Shown here: positions 13,401 to 21,905 of the stretch, in pieces
Numbering within the stretch: position 1 is the first letter of the stretch
How the letters are laid out: every line of letters begins with the position of its first letter
Source of the DNA: Beroe forskalii
Taxonomy: Eukaryota > Ctenophora > Nuda > Beroida > Beroidae
Assembly: GCA_011033025.1 (NCBI GenBank)
Contig: WFMF01000392.1
Coordinates: 62,001-126,000 of the forward strand
Direction: 5' to 3'
DNA length: 64,000 nucleotides
The notes under the pieces: generated by a model
What the model was told of the DNA's origin: nothing
Database searches by the model: none
What the model saw: only the letters and a program-made list of their open reading frames with translations
Program-made: the position numbers and the translations under genes

Positions 13401-16400
13401 ACGGTGTGGGCACGAGCGTTGATATTCTAGACTCCATGTCCCACGTGCGGCCCCCGCCGCCTCGTCCGCCCACGCCGCCAGGCACGCCCGCGCCACGACC
13501 CTTCTCGCCCCTGACAGGGAGACGCGGGGTTCAGGGCGTGGCGGGTCCCCTGCACCCACTGGCGAGCAGCTCCCCGAGCGGAACCCCCCCGGGGGTGGTG
13601 CCCCGGCCCCCGCCCCGCACTCACCGGAAGGGTAGGTTGCATGTGTCACGTGCTAGTGCTCACCACAAGCAGGACTCACGTCTAGTAGAACCTTAGTGTG
13701 CTGGTGTCTTAGCGCTTACATCATGAAAAGGCATGGAGTTCGGCGCTCAAATTTCATAGTTTTGTAGATAGTTATATAATTAAGTTAAAGTCATTAACGA
13801 GCTATAATTATATAATTATAGGAAATGCAGTTTTCAAAAGCATGTTTATTTAATCAGGAACATCTATAAGTTGGATTATCTTTGATAATCAAAAGCCATG
13901 AAAATGATGGATAAATTTAGATAAATGCATGAATTCATCGCTGAACGATAGTATTCCGATTGAGCTGTAACCGTCGCGCTCGCATTTTGCTGATCAGTCG
14001 CTGTAAGGAGGACCTACGCTGAATAGTTTTCCTTGGTTTTATGCTTTAACTAGAAATAATGTGTATGATTCCCGATGAAGTCACGGTTTTCAAATACATA
14101 AACTGGATATCAGTCTTCATGCGGATTTTTTTTCATTGATTGTAGCATTATTTCTACGCTGAACTTATTGCAATATCATAGTTTGTAAGTCCTTTGTTCT
14201 GCTTTCAATTATGAGTCCTTCGTTCATTTCGTGCATGAAGGCTGGATATTGAGCAGGTAATGATAAGTCTTGGGTAGCCTTAAAACCACGACCCTTGCTA
14301 TTCAGCAGCCAAATCTTGGAAGCAGCTATTTCGCATATTCAGTGCGAAATATTGATAATTAATTTGGATTATATAAGACTTGCCGGGCAGATGCCCTAGT
14401 TCAAGCAACTGAATTATTTCAACACGCCTCTGGCCCTGCATGCCACAGATTTAGAATAATAATATGTTTATTTATAATGCACAATGATATTGGTTGTTAC
14501 CCTTTTTACATGAAGAATTAATATGAATTTTTGGTACTTGGCAGGTAAATAGGCTGTCAATTATTCACTGATAAATTGTTATCAATGCCATACCTAGTTA
14601 CTTGCTAGGATGATAAGATGATGCGGATAATTCCACATTTGTCCATCACAAATGAGTACTGATCTCCACTGATCCGATATCAATCATTGATCAGTTTCTT
14701 CTATTGTGTCTAGATGTCTTATGTCACAATTTCATGTAACCGTGCCAAGAAATAAAGATGCCTGACGCCTGTGTGTGTGTGATGTTCATATTAATATGCT
14801 CTTTGCATTTTAGTTACATTCATAAATATCGCATCTGTTGAATGTTCATAAATCAGTGAGCTGATATACCACCCCTCTAATGTCGTTTAATTTACCCTCC
14901 AGGAAGTTATCATTATATTAAGTGTTGCCGTTTTGTTTCAGTTGAGAGTTCCCGGTCGTCTCCGAAGCCCCCCGAATCCCCCGTACAATCAGAGGCGACC
15001 ATCAGCCGCTCAGGTACGTGCCTTGTGAGAGAGTTTACACTCGCATTTTATACAATATATAGATACATGCTGTGCATGGACAGTAGGCGTCTGCGAGTGA
15101 CGTCATTATCATCATTTACAATGGTGAGTTGATGTCTTTATATACTGCCTATTTTCTGTGTGCGGCGTGTGCCTCATATTTCTGCTGAGCTCTTCGCAAC
15201 CCTTTGAGGGGAGTGTGTCTTCTGATTCAGTGAAGTGGTCAATCGTATCTTCTGCATCAGTCTTCATGTGGCATGATGATTCGTTTCCTGTGGACATCAT
15301 GTCATATGTCACAGCTACGAGACCCCATTACTTTATCAGTACACAGTGTTGAGTGTATGTAATAAACACTGTACACTACATATTATACACTGTGCACATT
15401 CTCCTGCAAAGTCATGTACATTGTACAATGTACATTGTACATTGTACATTATACATTATACATTGTACATTGTACATTGTACATTGTACAATGTACATTG
15501 TACATGGGCCGAGGAGTTAGTGTCCGCACTGAGCAGCTGGGAGCTTGCCGTTCTTGTTTAACCGTATTTCCCGAACAGGAGATAGACCTTAGTGTTATAA
15601 TACATGGTGTTTGAATCTTGCATGCTTAGCTTCGATAGTATTCATGATAGAGATGGATGCGTTCTTATCGGTAAAGAAATTGCTTCAATTTATCCATTGA
15701 ATTATGAATTTATCAGATAACCAGTTATCTACGCCGTTCTTTCCCCATAATCTCGTAATTTGCTTCCCAGATTAAGATACAACTGACCGAAGTTCAGTCA
15801 CTTGCCAAATATTTTGACAGGCAAATAGCCCGTTTGAAAACACAAAAAAAGCAATGAACACTTAGTCATGGGAATTGATCTTATTTTAACTTTCCAATGC
15901 AAGATCACTTGTAAGCATGAGTTTCGAGTGAGTTCTCTGCTTTCTGTCTTTGATTTGCCTACTCTAGAACGCATTCATCTTTATGATAGATTCGGGAATA
16001 GGCTAATACACCAAAGCTACTCTTGTTATCACTGGCGCTTTTCATTTCAATACGAAGAATGATTTGTATACCTTGAAATTGTCAACATGATGGATATTTG
16101 CCACACATGATAAAATTCTATTATGCTATTCTTGCATGCGTAGAAAGTTTTGATATAAGAGAATTGCTATGTTAAAAGTATTGCTTGATTTTAGTAACAT
16201 GTATAACAATGTGCTATCATCATGATTCACTGTACACTGCAATAATAAAGAAAACTGTGATCACGTTAAATTTGAAAATGAATTGAAATTTGTAGTATCA
16301 ATCTGAACTAAAACTCTTTAGAAACCTTCAAAGCTTCAAGAGGTATTTGGGCATCCAACCTCCTCCATCAAAATTTTGATTGCAAAAATAGTTATTTACT

Positions 16401-16859
16401 TTCCATGTGTCATACATGTGCATGATCAACAACTCTCAAATATGCATGATGATCTGAGAGTCAAATTCAGAAATTTACAATTCAATTTGGAATTTACATT
16501 GATGTGTCACGTAAATGCGAATGGGGTGAATCGTTACCGAAAATTCTTAAAATTTCAACCATCCAGCTCAAACTTGATTTCAACGAAAATTTGCTAATCT
16601 GCTGGCCGGGCTTTTACTCTAACTTTTGATTAATGACGAAACAGTATTAGGTGGTGGGTTCCGGCGGAAGACTGTGCCCCACGGCAAGGATGCCGGCGCC
16701 AATCAGCGCGGGAGCGAGGTGCCGGCGCCACCGCCTGGCGCCCGCGCGCCGCCGCCATCCGGCGCCCCTGCGCCCCCTCGGCCCTGCATTGATTTGTTTA
16801 AACTCACGCCGATTCCGCCGCTCCGAAATTACCGCAAACCGGCGTGGGTCCAGGACTAG
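1345..16859 (+). CDS. SLMAP: SLMAP-like FHA/coiled-coil protein (5' partial), isoform ending in exon 16651-16859
   Basis: SLMAP is a tail-anchored coiled-coil protein. Its FHA domain binds phosphorylated MST1/2, and as a STRIPAK subunit it brings PP2A to Hippo kinases; in muscle it sits at the sarcolemma and SR. Seen here: 16 exons (listed separately) whose phases all agree, 2289 nt in total, giving 762 residues and a TAG. Landmarks in family order are the FHA core SSNGTFIN, an [11 protein letters not shown] strand, [15 protein letters not shown], a heptad-rich block with [14 protein letters not shown] and NPTEDQNK, then a Ser/Pro-rich region. Copy 2 of the duplicated first two exons (4770-5227) must be skipped. 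The proline-rich C-terminus has no transmembrane tail, unlike vertebrate SLMAP, so membrane anchoring is not supported for this isoform. The family assignment comes from remembered similarity and is firm for the FHA and proximal coiled coil. The exons after about 12 kb are tied to it only by phase and strand. Confidence 0.85.
1703..1814 (+). CDS. SLMAP: SLMAP exon: end of FHA domain, THGC linker
   Basis: The acceptor is ctccag|gtggca and the donor is tccaa|gttagt. Phase 1 in, phase 2 out, 112 nt. It encodes [18 protein letters not shown], corresponding to the final beta strands of the SLMAP FHA domain (THGCI...PDG), then an Asn/Pro-rich linker. In-frame reading into the intron meets TGA at once, which supports the donor. 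Confidence 0.87.
2491..3190. repeat. minisatellite, about 47-bp unit (copy 1)
   Basis: About 14-15 tandem units built on CTCTTGTGTTCCATATTC followed by TAGTCTGAGTATGGGTG, with GAGAGTGGGTG variants in a semi-regular order. Open frames on the minus strand here come from the repeat and are not genes. Confidence 0.92.
3921..4454. other. unique spacer between duplicated copies
   Basis: AT-rich sequence with no recognisable exon or repeat. It has no counterpart after copy 2, where a different sequence starts at 7289. Confidence 0.5.
4770..4920 (+). pseudogene. frameshifted copy of SLMAP FHA exon
   Basis: Counterpart of exon 1345-1498, 3 nt shorter. The separate single-base losses at GTCGGGCGGGG, GAACCTTC and TTCGGGTGG change the frame in the middle and restore it only at the end. 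The splice sites are intact. Splicing exon 1703-1814 (ends in phase 2) to this exon (starts in phase 0) would also break the frame, so it cannot be a normal internal exon of the same message. Confidence 0.82.
5121..5227 (+). pseudogene. frameshifted copy of SLMAP THGC exon
   Basis: Counterpart of exon 1703-1814, 5 nt shorter. One 3-nt loss after the acceptor is in frame. Two single-base losses (ATTCTAACC and CAACCTCTCC) shift the frame after PDAL. The acceptor and donor motifs are kept. Confidence 0.82.
5905..6556. repeat. minisatellite, about 47-bp unit (copy 2)
   Basis: Same unit and same order of variants as 2491-3190 but about one unit shorter. Length variation of this kind is usual between alleles or recent duplicates. 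Confidence 0.92.
7289..7675. other. intron after duplicated segment
   Basis: No exon is recognised. It ends in a good pyrimidine tract and the acceptor cttgtctcccag. Confidence 0.5.
7676..7754 (+). CDS. SLMAP: SLMAP exon: acidic linker before coiled coil
   Basis: The acceptor is tcccag|gtccgt and the donor is taaag|gtaata. Phase 2 in, phase 0 out. It encodes [19 protein letters not shown], then LHTAIK. The phase fits exon 1703-1814 exactly. The position corresponds to the SLMAP segment leading into the first coiled coil. Confidence 0.82.
7803..8738. repeat. minisatellite, 16-bp unit CTGACACCAGTTTACT
   Basis: More than 50 imperfect units with changing last bases (TTTACT, TTCACC, TTATCT and others). 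They fill almost the whole intron and stop about 14 bases before the next exon's acceptor. The core TGACACCAGT recurs in minisatellites at 51.8-52.1 kb and 38-44 kb. Confidence 0.92.
8753..8848 (+). CDS. SLMAP: SLMAP exon: start of coiled coil
   Basis: The acceptor is tttcctgcag|aatgca and the donor is ggcag|gtgagt. Phase 0 both sides, 32 codons. It encodes [20 protein letters not shown], aligned with the LEQKLATLQ...SDTSWQ block of vertebrate SLMAP. The intron in front is almost entirely minisatellite. Confidence 0.87.
8849..10468. other. intron, nothing recognised
   Basis: AT-rich intron of 1.6 kb with no clear exon, repeat family or RNA gene. Short open frames on both strands lack splice context or similarity. 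Confidence 0.5.
10469..10540 (+). CDS. SLMAP: SLMAP exon: coiled coil
   Basis: The acceptor is atttcag|gcgctg and the donor is actagg|gtgagt. Phase 0 both sides, 24 codons. It encodes [20 protein letters not shown], which parallels SLMAP ALIDEDRLLSRLEVMGNQLQ. This is the clearest coiled-coil match to the family. Confidence 0.9.
10650..10866 (+). CDS. SLMAP: SLMAP exon: coiled coil
   Basis: The acceptor is aatttcag|aacccc and the donor is caaag|gtttct. Phase 0 in, phase 1 out, 217 nt. It encodes [20 protein letters not shown] and then a heptad-rich segment with [17 protein letters not shown], the counterpart of SLMAP NQTEDSLRKE...KESLRRVLQEK. Confidence 0.87.
11025..11213 (+). CDS. SLMAP: SLMAP exon: coiled coil
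   Basis: The acceptor is ccactag|ctcaag and the donor is cgata|gtgagt. Phase 1 both sides, 189 nt. It encodes [16 protein letters not shown] and [16 protein letters not shown]. Charged heptads continue the helix. Confidence 0.82.
11363..11539 (+). CDS. SLMAP: SLMAP exon: coiled coil
   Basis: The acceptor is actttcag|atatcg and the donor is caaag|gtgagt. Phase 1 both sides, 177 nt. It encodes [20 protein letters not shown] and later [14 protein letters not shown], a canonical leucine-rich heptad run. Confidence 0.82.
11709..11843 (+). CDS. SLMAP: SLMAP exon: polar linker
   Basis: The acceptor is cacttcag|aagaac and the donor is caaag|gtgtgt. Phase 1 both sides, 135 nt. It encodes a low-complexity acidic and serine stretch including [14 protein letters not shown]. 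No named domain. Confidence 0.75.
12067..12207 (+). CDS. SLMAP: SLMAP exon: Ser-rich linker
   Basis: The acceptor is atttcag|aggcta and the donor is ggcag|gtagga. Phase 1 both sides, 141 nt. It encodes [20 protein letters not shown], a serine-rich segment likely to carry phosphosites. No domain is recognised. Confidence 0.77.
12377..12542 (+). CDS. SLMAP: SLMAP exon: Arg/Ser linker plus amphipathic helix
   Basis: The acceptor is cttctcag|gagaca and the donor is gagag|gtaaac. Phase 1 in, phase 2 out, 166 nt. It encodes [16 protein letters not shown], then a helix with [17 protein letters not shown]. Confidence 0.77.
12675..12791 (+). CDS. SLMAP: SLMAP exon: acidic/Ser region
   Basis: The acceptor is gttcag|taacga and the donor is tacag|gtaata. 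Phase 2 both sides, 117 nt. It encodes [16 protein letters not shown] and [11 protein letters not shown]. The RRRNS site resembles a basophilic kinase target (inference). Confidence 0.77.
13009..13091. repeat. short minisatellite abutting exon 13095
   Basis: Three to four units of about 25 bp built on TTTTGTAAACCAAGTGAAC. They end in CTTGTTTTTCTCCCAG, so the last unit grades directly into the pyrimidine tract and acceptor of the next exon. Confidence 0.75.
13095..13246 (+). CDS. SLMAP: SLMAP exon: acidic region
   Basis: The acceptor is tctcccag|ggaggc and the donor is caaag|gtaagc. Phase 2 in, phase 1 out, 152 nt. It encodes [13 protein letters not shown] and a run of Asp/Glu with [13 protein letters not shown]. 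No domain is recognised. Confidence 0.77.
13431..13631 (+). CDS. SLMAP: SLMAP exon: proline-rich
   Basis: The acceptor is attctag|actcca and the donor is gaagg|gtaggt. Phase 1 both sides, 201 nt, very GC-rich against AT-rich introns. It encodes [20 protein letters not shown] and more Pro-rich sequence. The PxxP runs could bind SH3 domains (inference). Minus-strand open frames here are composition shadows. Confidence 0.77.
13632..14941. other. intron, nothing recognised
   Basis: AT-rich, without exon-like segments or clear repeats. Confidence 0.5.
14942..15013 (+). CDS. SLMAP: SLMAP exon: last common exon before alternative ends
   Basis: The acceptor is ttgtttcag|ttgaga and the donor is tcag|gtacgt. 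Phase 1 both sides, 72 nt. It encodes [16 protein letters not shown]. Its phase-1 donor is compatible with all alternative 3' exons found downstream (16651, 17581, 19023). Confidence 0.77.
15014..16650. other. intron with a MITE-like end and palindromic TGTACA repeats
   Basis: At 15094-15137 it holds one end of a dispersed inverted-repeat family (GTGACGTCATTATCAT, see 33656-33944). The TGTACA array follows at 15367-15505. No exon is seen in the rest. Confidence 0.5.
15367..15505. repeat. palindromic TACATTG/CAATGTA array
   Basis: Tandem and inverted copies of TGTACATTGTACAATGTACA-type sequence. Almost every unit is self-complementary, so the array can form many alternative hairpins. Confidence 0.85.
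16651..16859 (+). CDS. SLMAP: SLMAP alternative terminal exon A, proline/alanine-rich
   Basis: The acceptor is agtattag|gtggtg, phase 1 in. It encodes Pro/Ala-rich sequence including [17 protein letters not shown] and ends [18 protein letters not shown]. The frame through the GC-rich block is open only in this phase-compatible reading. A donor-like GTGAGC follows the stop directly, so read-through splicing is possible. AATAAA at 17342 gives a plausible 3' end. Confidence 0.75.
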
Positions 16860-17341
16860 GTGAGCTTGCGGGGACATTGCCAAAGCTATCAGTGGGTCGT
16901 TTGAATGTTCTCATACACTCCGTGATCTGCTTACAGTGCTATTTACTTTACCCCTAATGCATGTTCGATGTGTTGCTGAACTAGTAGTGCGTTTGCCAAG
17001 CTGATACATTTTATCTCATTGTATAATTATACATTTTATACATAATGTATGATGTATATTTCAATGTTTGTGTGTTCATGGTTTCTATGTACTCTTCATG
17101 TTGGGAGTGATTTCTCCTTTTTAATTCTACATCTGTGTGTTATGTGTAGCGTCAAATTTATACGTTATTCTGATATGTTCCCTACTACCATCTACATCTC
17201 TCTCATATGGGCTCTCATCTGACTCTAGATATATTGTATTTCCTATTCCCCTTCGCATATCTCATGACTGTATTTTCTTCTTTTGGAGCTCTTAGATTTA
17301 ATTCATGGCATTGGGATTATTAGACTACATAGCACCTTTTC

Positions 17342-17347
17342 AATAAA
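17342..17347 (+). terminator. polyadenylation signal for terminal exon A
   Basis: AATAAA about 480 bases after the TAG of exon A, followed by a T/G-containing stretch. Confidence 0.5.
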
Positions 17348-17580
17348 AGCACTTGTTTCAAACTGACACAGAGACAACATGATGCACCTGAGCCTGCATA
17401 ATACGATGATTTTACTGCCTAACTGAGGAAGCCTTGCAAATACAATGTACATAGAGTACATGCAATACAGCAAATACAAAACATTCTTGCTTTTCTACTT
17501 ACTTTTTATCTCCCATAATATAAAGTTGACTGAGTGGTCTCTCGTAGCTCTGTCCTCCCAGTATTAAACTGTCGTTTCAG

Positions 17581-17657
17581 GGTCCATCAAGTCCCGGTTT
17601 AAGGGTATTACGAGCTATGTTTCTTCGTTTTGGGGACCCCCTGCTCCGCCCCGATGA
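17581..17657 (+). CDS. SLMAP: SLMAP alternative terminal exon B
   Basis: The strong acceptor actgtcgtttcag|ggtcca joins in phase 1 and gives SIKSRFKGITSYVSSFWGPP and then APPR-TGA, 718 residues in total from the first visible exon. AATAAA at 18118 follows. No transmembrane segment; the SYVSSFW patch is aromatic. Found by phase and splice site only, without protein similarity. Confidence 0.6.
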
Positions 17658-17689
17658 TTGGAAAACACACACATTTACACGTAGATATG

Positions 17690-17776
17690 CTCAGTATACA
17701 CGAGAATGTATGCATTGTACAATGTACATGAATGTGTAAAGTGAACATGAATGTATACATTATACAATGTATACAT
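17690..17776. repeat. TGTACA/GTATACAT palindromic patch
   Basis: Self-complementary TGCATTGTACAATGTACAT and TATACATTATACAATGTATA, like the array at 15367-15505 but short. Confidence 0.6.
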
Positions 17777-18117
17777 GCTTGGTTACATATCTAGATATTG
17801 GTGTTTCCAACATGATGGACATCATCATTTTATCATCACGGACCATGTGAGAGATTATATCATGAAAAACCCTTGATTATGATTTGTAGATGAGCTATTA
17901 CTATCATCTTTAATAGACTCTTTGAGCACTTTAACAGGGATTTATCTTATTATTATGTAAATGTTGAACTTTTCAATCTTTAGTTCTTTTCTGTTAAAAA
18001 TTTTACCGTCACCTTAAGAAGCTGTTTTTACAAAATTAACAAAAAGACAATTGATGTAGAAAACAATGAAAAATTGCTTTACGTATTTTGTATTTTACAA
18101 ATTTTATTTTTCAGGTT

Positions 18118-18123
18118 AATAAA
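18118..18123 (+). terminator. polyadenylation signal for terminal exon B
   Basis: AATAAA about 460 bases after the TGA of exon B. Confidence 0.45.
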
Positions 18124-18407
18124 CTGCAATTTCTCAAGCAGAAATGTAGTCTTGAAGCTTATTAAACTAAGCCTTTTCTTTCAATTTCTTTAAAAAGTGC
18201 ATTTAATGCGGTATATAATATTTTAGTTGTACAGTTTTAATATTCAGTACATGATTATAATATGTTAGATTTAAAACTTGAATTCCTGCTTCCATTATAC
18301 CTGATTTTTAATGCTCGCCCTTCCTTCTCTCTCTTTCTTTAAAACTTTATTCAAAGTTCAGCAAAACTTCAGTAATTGTGCTAAGTAAACCTCAGGGGTG
18401 TTTTTGT

Positions 18408-18442
18408 CTGAGTGTGTGTGTATGTGTGCGTGTGTGTGAGTG
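18408..18442. repeat. GT microsatellite
   Basis: Imperfect (GT)n with TATG and GCG interruptions. The surrounding intron (17660-19022) shows nothing else. Confidence 0.7.
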
Positions 18443-19022
18443 ATATGAGAGTAAAACACGTCTACTGTTAAAAACTTTATATCAGCTTGGCAAATGCATC
18501 GTGTGAAGTTATCCATTGTTCCAAATTTATCTTAAAAATATGACACCAATTTGAATTTGATGATTTTTTTGAGTTCAAAATTTATAACCCACTCATTACG
18601 TTTTGTATTCCCCATGGCACAATAATAAGTTTTCGTCTATCATGGTAAGACACAAGAGGGCAATTACCTTAATTATTTCAAGGGCACTGAGGAGCACCTT
18701 AATTGGTGTCAATTTAATGGTTCATTACAATTTAGTGCCCTTCTGTATGAGCCAAATTCTGTGAAGGCTTTTATACCTGCGTTTAAATTTTAGCGAAATC
18801 AAGGTCACCTGTATATTGCAGAAGTACTGTTGAATCATGAAAGTGCAAGTGAGATTGTCACAACTGGTAAAGATAAATTTCCAGCAATAACAAGCGGTTT
18901 AGATTGTCATTGACTTCATTGTCAAAGTTGCGACAAGAATAGGTACCATGCTTTAACCGCTTACTATTCGTAATTGTGTGACACCTTTAGTATTATAAAG
19001 GTCGTATATTGCGTTCTTTCAG

Positions 19023-19060
19023 GACAAGATGAAGCCCCTGGACGCTTCAAGAATATCGAA
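19023..19060 (+). CDS. SLMAP: SLMAP microexon leading to alternative ends C and E
   Basis: The acceptor is gttctttcag|gacaag and the donor is cgaa|gtaagt. Phase 1 in, phase 0 out, 38 nt. It encodes GQDEAPGRFKNIE when joined to exon 14942-15013. It shifts phase 1 to phase 0, which is what the exons at 19918 and 24717 need. Confidence 0.65.
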
Positions 19061-19429
19061 GTAAGTTTAGATAAATAGATAATATGCATACAGACTTTTG
19101 GTGACTTAAGCTCTTTGTCCTTCGTCTGTTCTCTGTACCTACCACTGCCGTGTTTGTAATTCATTAACTATGAGAATCCATTATTGCAGAATCTATTGGT
19201 AAACACATTATTAGCCATACATAGAAATAATTTGGCTTCTTTTGAAAAATACTTTTTGGCCACAAATGTGAAGAAATTTATGTCCGCACCTCAATGAAAA
19301 AATGTTCATCTCGCCACATCATTGTGTCCCAAATATAAATGTCAAACCACTCTTTTGATCATGTCTCCAGTCTCATTAAATTTCTTTTTCTGATTAAAAC
19401 CCCTTAATAAGAACCATGGAAACCATGAG

Positions 19430-19907
19430 AAATTGAAATGCCTGTGTGACATTGTAACCATGGTGATCTGAGACATTGTTACCATGGTTATGCGTTTCAA
19501 GTATCGCGGGACATTTTTTCCATGGTTATGCATTACAAGTAACGCGTGCCATTGTTACCATGGCAAAGCATGACGTGGTACCCATGTCAACGCGTGACAT
19601 AGTTTTCATGGTAACGCGTGATATGGTACCCATGGTAACGCGTGACATAGTTTTCATGGTAACGCGTGACATGGTACCCATGCTAACGCGTGAAATAGTA
19701 CCTATGGTAACGCGTGACGAAGTACCAATGGTAACGCGTGAAATAATAACTATGGTAACGCGTGACAAAGTACCAATGGTAACGCGTGACATAGTACCCA
19801 TGTGACGCGTGACATACCTGCCATGGTAACGAGTTACATTGTTGCCATGATAACGCGTGACATGGTACCAATGGTAACGCGTGACATAGTACCTATGGTA
19901 ACGCGTG
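19430..19907. repeat. minisatellite, about 23-bp unit ATGGTAACGCGTGACATAGTACC
   Basis: About 18-20 imperfect units. The last unit runs straight into TTTTTGCAG, the acceptor of exon 19918. Long open frames here on both strands come from the repeat. Confidence 0.9.
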
Positions 19908-19917
19908 ATTTTTGCAG

Positions 19918-19983
19918 TTCCACGTGGATGTGTGCTACCTGAAAGTGTATCGGTACAAAGTGACAACCTCACTGAAAGTGTGA
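19918..19983 (+). CDS. SLMAP: SLMAP alternative terminal exon C
   Basis: The acceptor is gatttttgcag|ttccac. Joined in phase 0 after the microexon it encodes FHVDVCYLKVYRYKVTTSLK, then V-TGA. A direct phase-1 join from exon 14942-15013 is also open (VPRGCVLPESV...), so the reading used is uncertain. ATTAAA lies at 20067. Confidence 0.5.
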   Translation, partial: FHVDVCYLKVYRYKVTTSLKV

Positions 19984-20066
19984 AGTAGAAGTGCGATGTG
20001 TGGCAAAGTGTGATGTGTGTTTAGTGAGCTTAGTAGCCACTTCTTCCTTGTATGCATGAATATGAT

Positions 20067-20072
20067 ATTAAA
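20067..20072 (+). terminator. polyadenylation signal (ATTAAA) for terminal exon C
   Basis: ATTAAA 84 bases after the stop of exon C, followed by a T-rich stretch. Confidence 0.4.
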
Positions 20073-20723
20073 CTGGTTTTATTGGACCTTACTAAATTCA
20101 GGATTTTAGAACCCTGCGGCTACCGTTACTCTTACTTAAGTCTTTTTGCTGAAAGGAATAGAATTGAGACCTTGTCCGGTTACGCTAACCAACAAGAGTT
20201 ATAAGGACTTGCCAAGCAAACTGATGAATATAGGGGTTCATTGTGTGTGTATGTGTGCATGAGATAAGTGTGATTTATTATACCCGAATTTTTAAAGTCA
20301 CATGCACGTTGTCGCGTTCAGCCGCATTTTCGGCGCATGTTTTCAAACTTTAAAAGTGTTTAAAGCGTGATTCGTGGGGTTTTGAATGGAATTTTTGGCT
20401 CGAATGAACTGGTTTTCGAATGCACGTAACTTCCTTATTATTAAAGTATTAACCCTATTAGCATATTTTTAAATCTTCTAGAAAAGTAGATTTTAGATTG
20501 TATACTGTATAGTTCATGTAATTAGTTAACTAGCTTAAATCTTTAAATAAAAGAAACTTCATTTTTTTGTACAAATCGTAAAATAATTATGTATAAATAT
20601 GCTATTATGTTTAATCTACCTTTATTACAACCTAATCACTCGGTCCTTTTACGTCTTCTACCTACGCTTATCCGACTTTATTTAATCGGAAAATACATTT
20701 TTAGGGCAGTCTCGAACTATCCC

Positions 20724-20806
20724 GCCAGTTGGTCGGTCGGCTTACCAGTTGGTCGGTCGGCTTGCCAGTTGGTCGGTCAGCTTGCCAGTTGGTCGTTCGG
20801 CTAGCT
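20724..20806. repeat. minisatellite, 20-bp unit
   Basis: About four units of CCAGTTGGTCGGTCGGCTTG. The rest of 20073-20884 shows no feature. Confidence 0.85.
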
Positions 20807-20890
20807 GGATGGCTAGGCGAGTAGCTGGTTGGAAAGTTCAATATTGCCTAATCTTATTTATAAGACAAAACATTAATTGAGGCCCAGAAA

Positions 20891-21899
20891 GTTGTCAGGC
20901 GTTGCCTGACCCTCTCGCGCGCGCGAAGCGCGCGCGCCACGACTTTTAAATAGGGGTGTCACAACGCGTAGTTGCGCACAAAGTACTAGCACGAATTAAC
21001 GAAGAAAAGTGAAACACAAATTTCTGCATTCAAATGGACATAACTCCAAATCTACTTGTCAGATATGTGCTACAAAACACAATGTAGCATATTTAAAGCA
21101 GAGGATTTTGAAAATTTTACTCAAAACGGAAGTTATGGTCAAAATTGACACTAAATTTTGTAAATTTCCACTAAATTTATATCTCACTTGGATCGATTTG
21201 AAAAATTCTTTTCCGCTTCATAACTCTAAAATATTGTTTTCTGACGATTCTGTGAGTTTCATAATGATTCGATGAAAAATGTGGACTGTAGAACTTTAAT
21301 AGAATTCAGTTTTTCACAGCGACACGCGAAACTGACAAAATGTACCCAAACAGCGAAACTAATCAGCGCGCACGTGCTACGTTTCAACATTAAGAATTGC
21401 GCGCGCCGTGGGAATGCACGGGGGCGCTTGCGCGCTATTAAACAGTCTTTTCAGATTTGTTCTACGTCTATCCTGAGCCGAGTTATGAACGAAATACGCC
21501 GAATTTTGACCACTTGACTTTGTAGATTGACTACTCAAATTCCATAAAATGTATTTCTCTGAAACTTTCAAGAAACGTTAGAGGAAGGATTAAGCTTTAA
21601 TTTCCATGTTTTATTTTGCAGTTTGAGCGATGATTTCCCTTTTTATCGCGTTTTTGTGGTGATGATTGATATGCGTAATTTGGAAGCGAAATTTCGGCGT
21701 TGCTCAAAATGAGCGCGGCTCCTTGCCCACGTGCAGCCTATAACTCACTCAAATTATTGAAAATACCTTTAAAACTTAGTTCATTTGAAAGTACTCATCG
21801 TGCTGATCATTTTGGTACCATTTTTGTGGGGATTCGTTGAAGTTCGTTTTTTATGTGACACCCCTATTTTAAATAATGGGTCTGACGACGTCAGACAAC
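20891..21899. mobile_element. non-autonomous DNA transposon with hairpin-ended inverted repeats
   Basis: The ends GTTGTCAGGCGTTGCCTGAC and, on the other strand, GTTGTCTGACGTCGTCAGAC are inverted repeats and are each palindromic. A second inverted block, AGGGGTGTCAC, lies inside (about 20953 and 21855). CAGAAA flanks both sides (20885-20890, 21900-21905), a likely target duplication. The 1-kb body has no transposase-like frame. Confidence 0.78.
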
Positions 21900-21905
21900 C
21901 AGAAA

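Noticed and set aside
13395-13649. Minus-strand frames in a GC-rich block
   Set aside because: Shadow of the proline-rich exon 13431-13631, whose splice phases fit the gene.
19526-19972. Long frames on both strands with TRDIVPMV or TMSRVTMG repeats
   Set aside because: 23-bp minisatellite without stops; part of it overlaps exon 19918 on the opposite strand.
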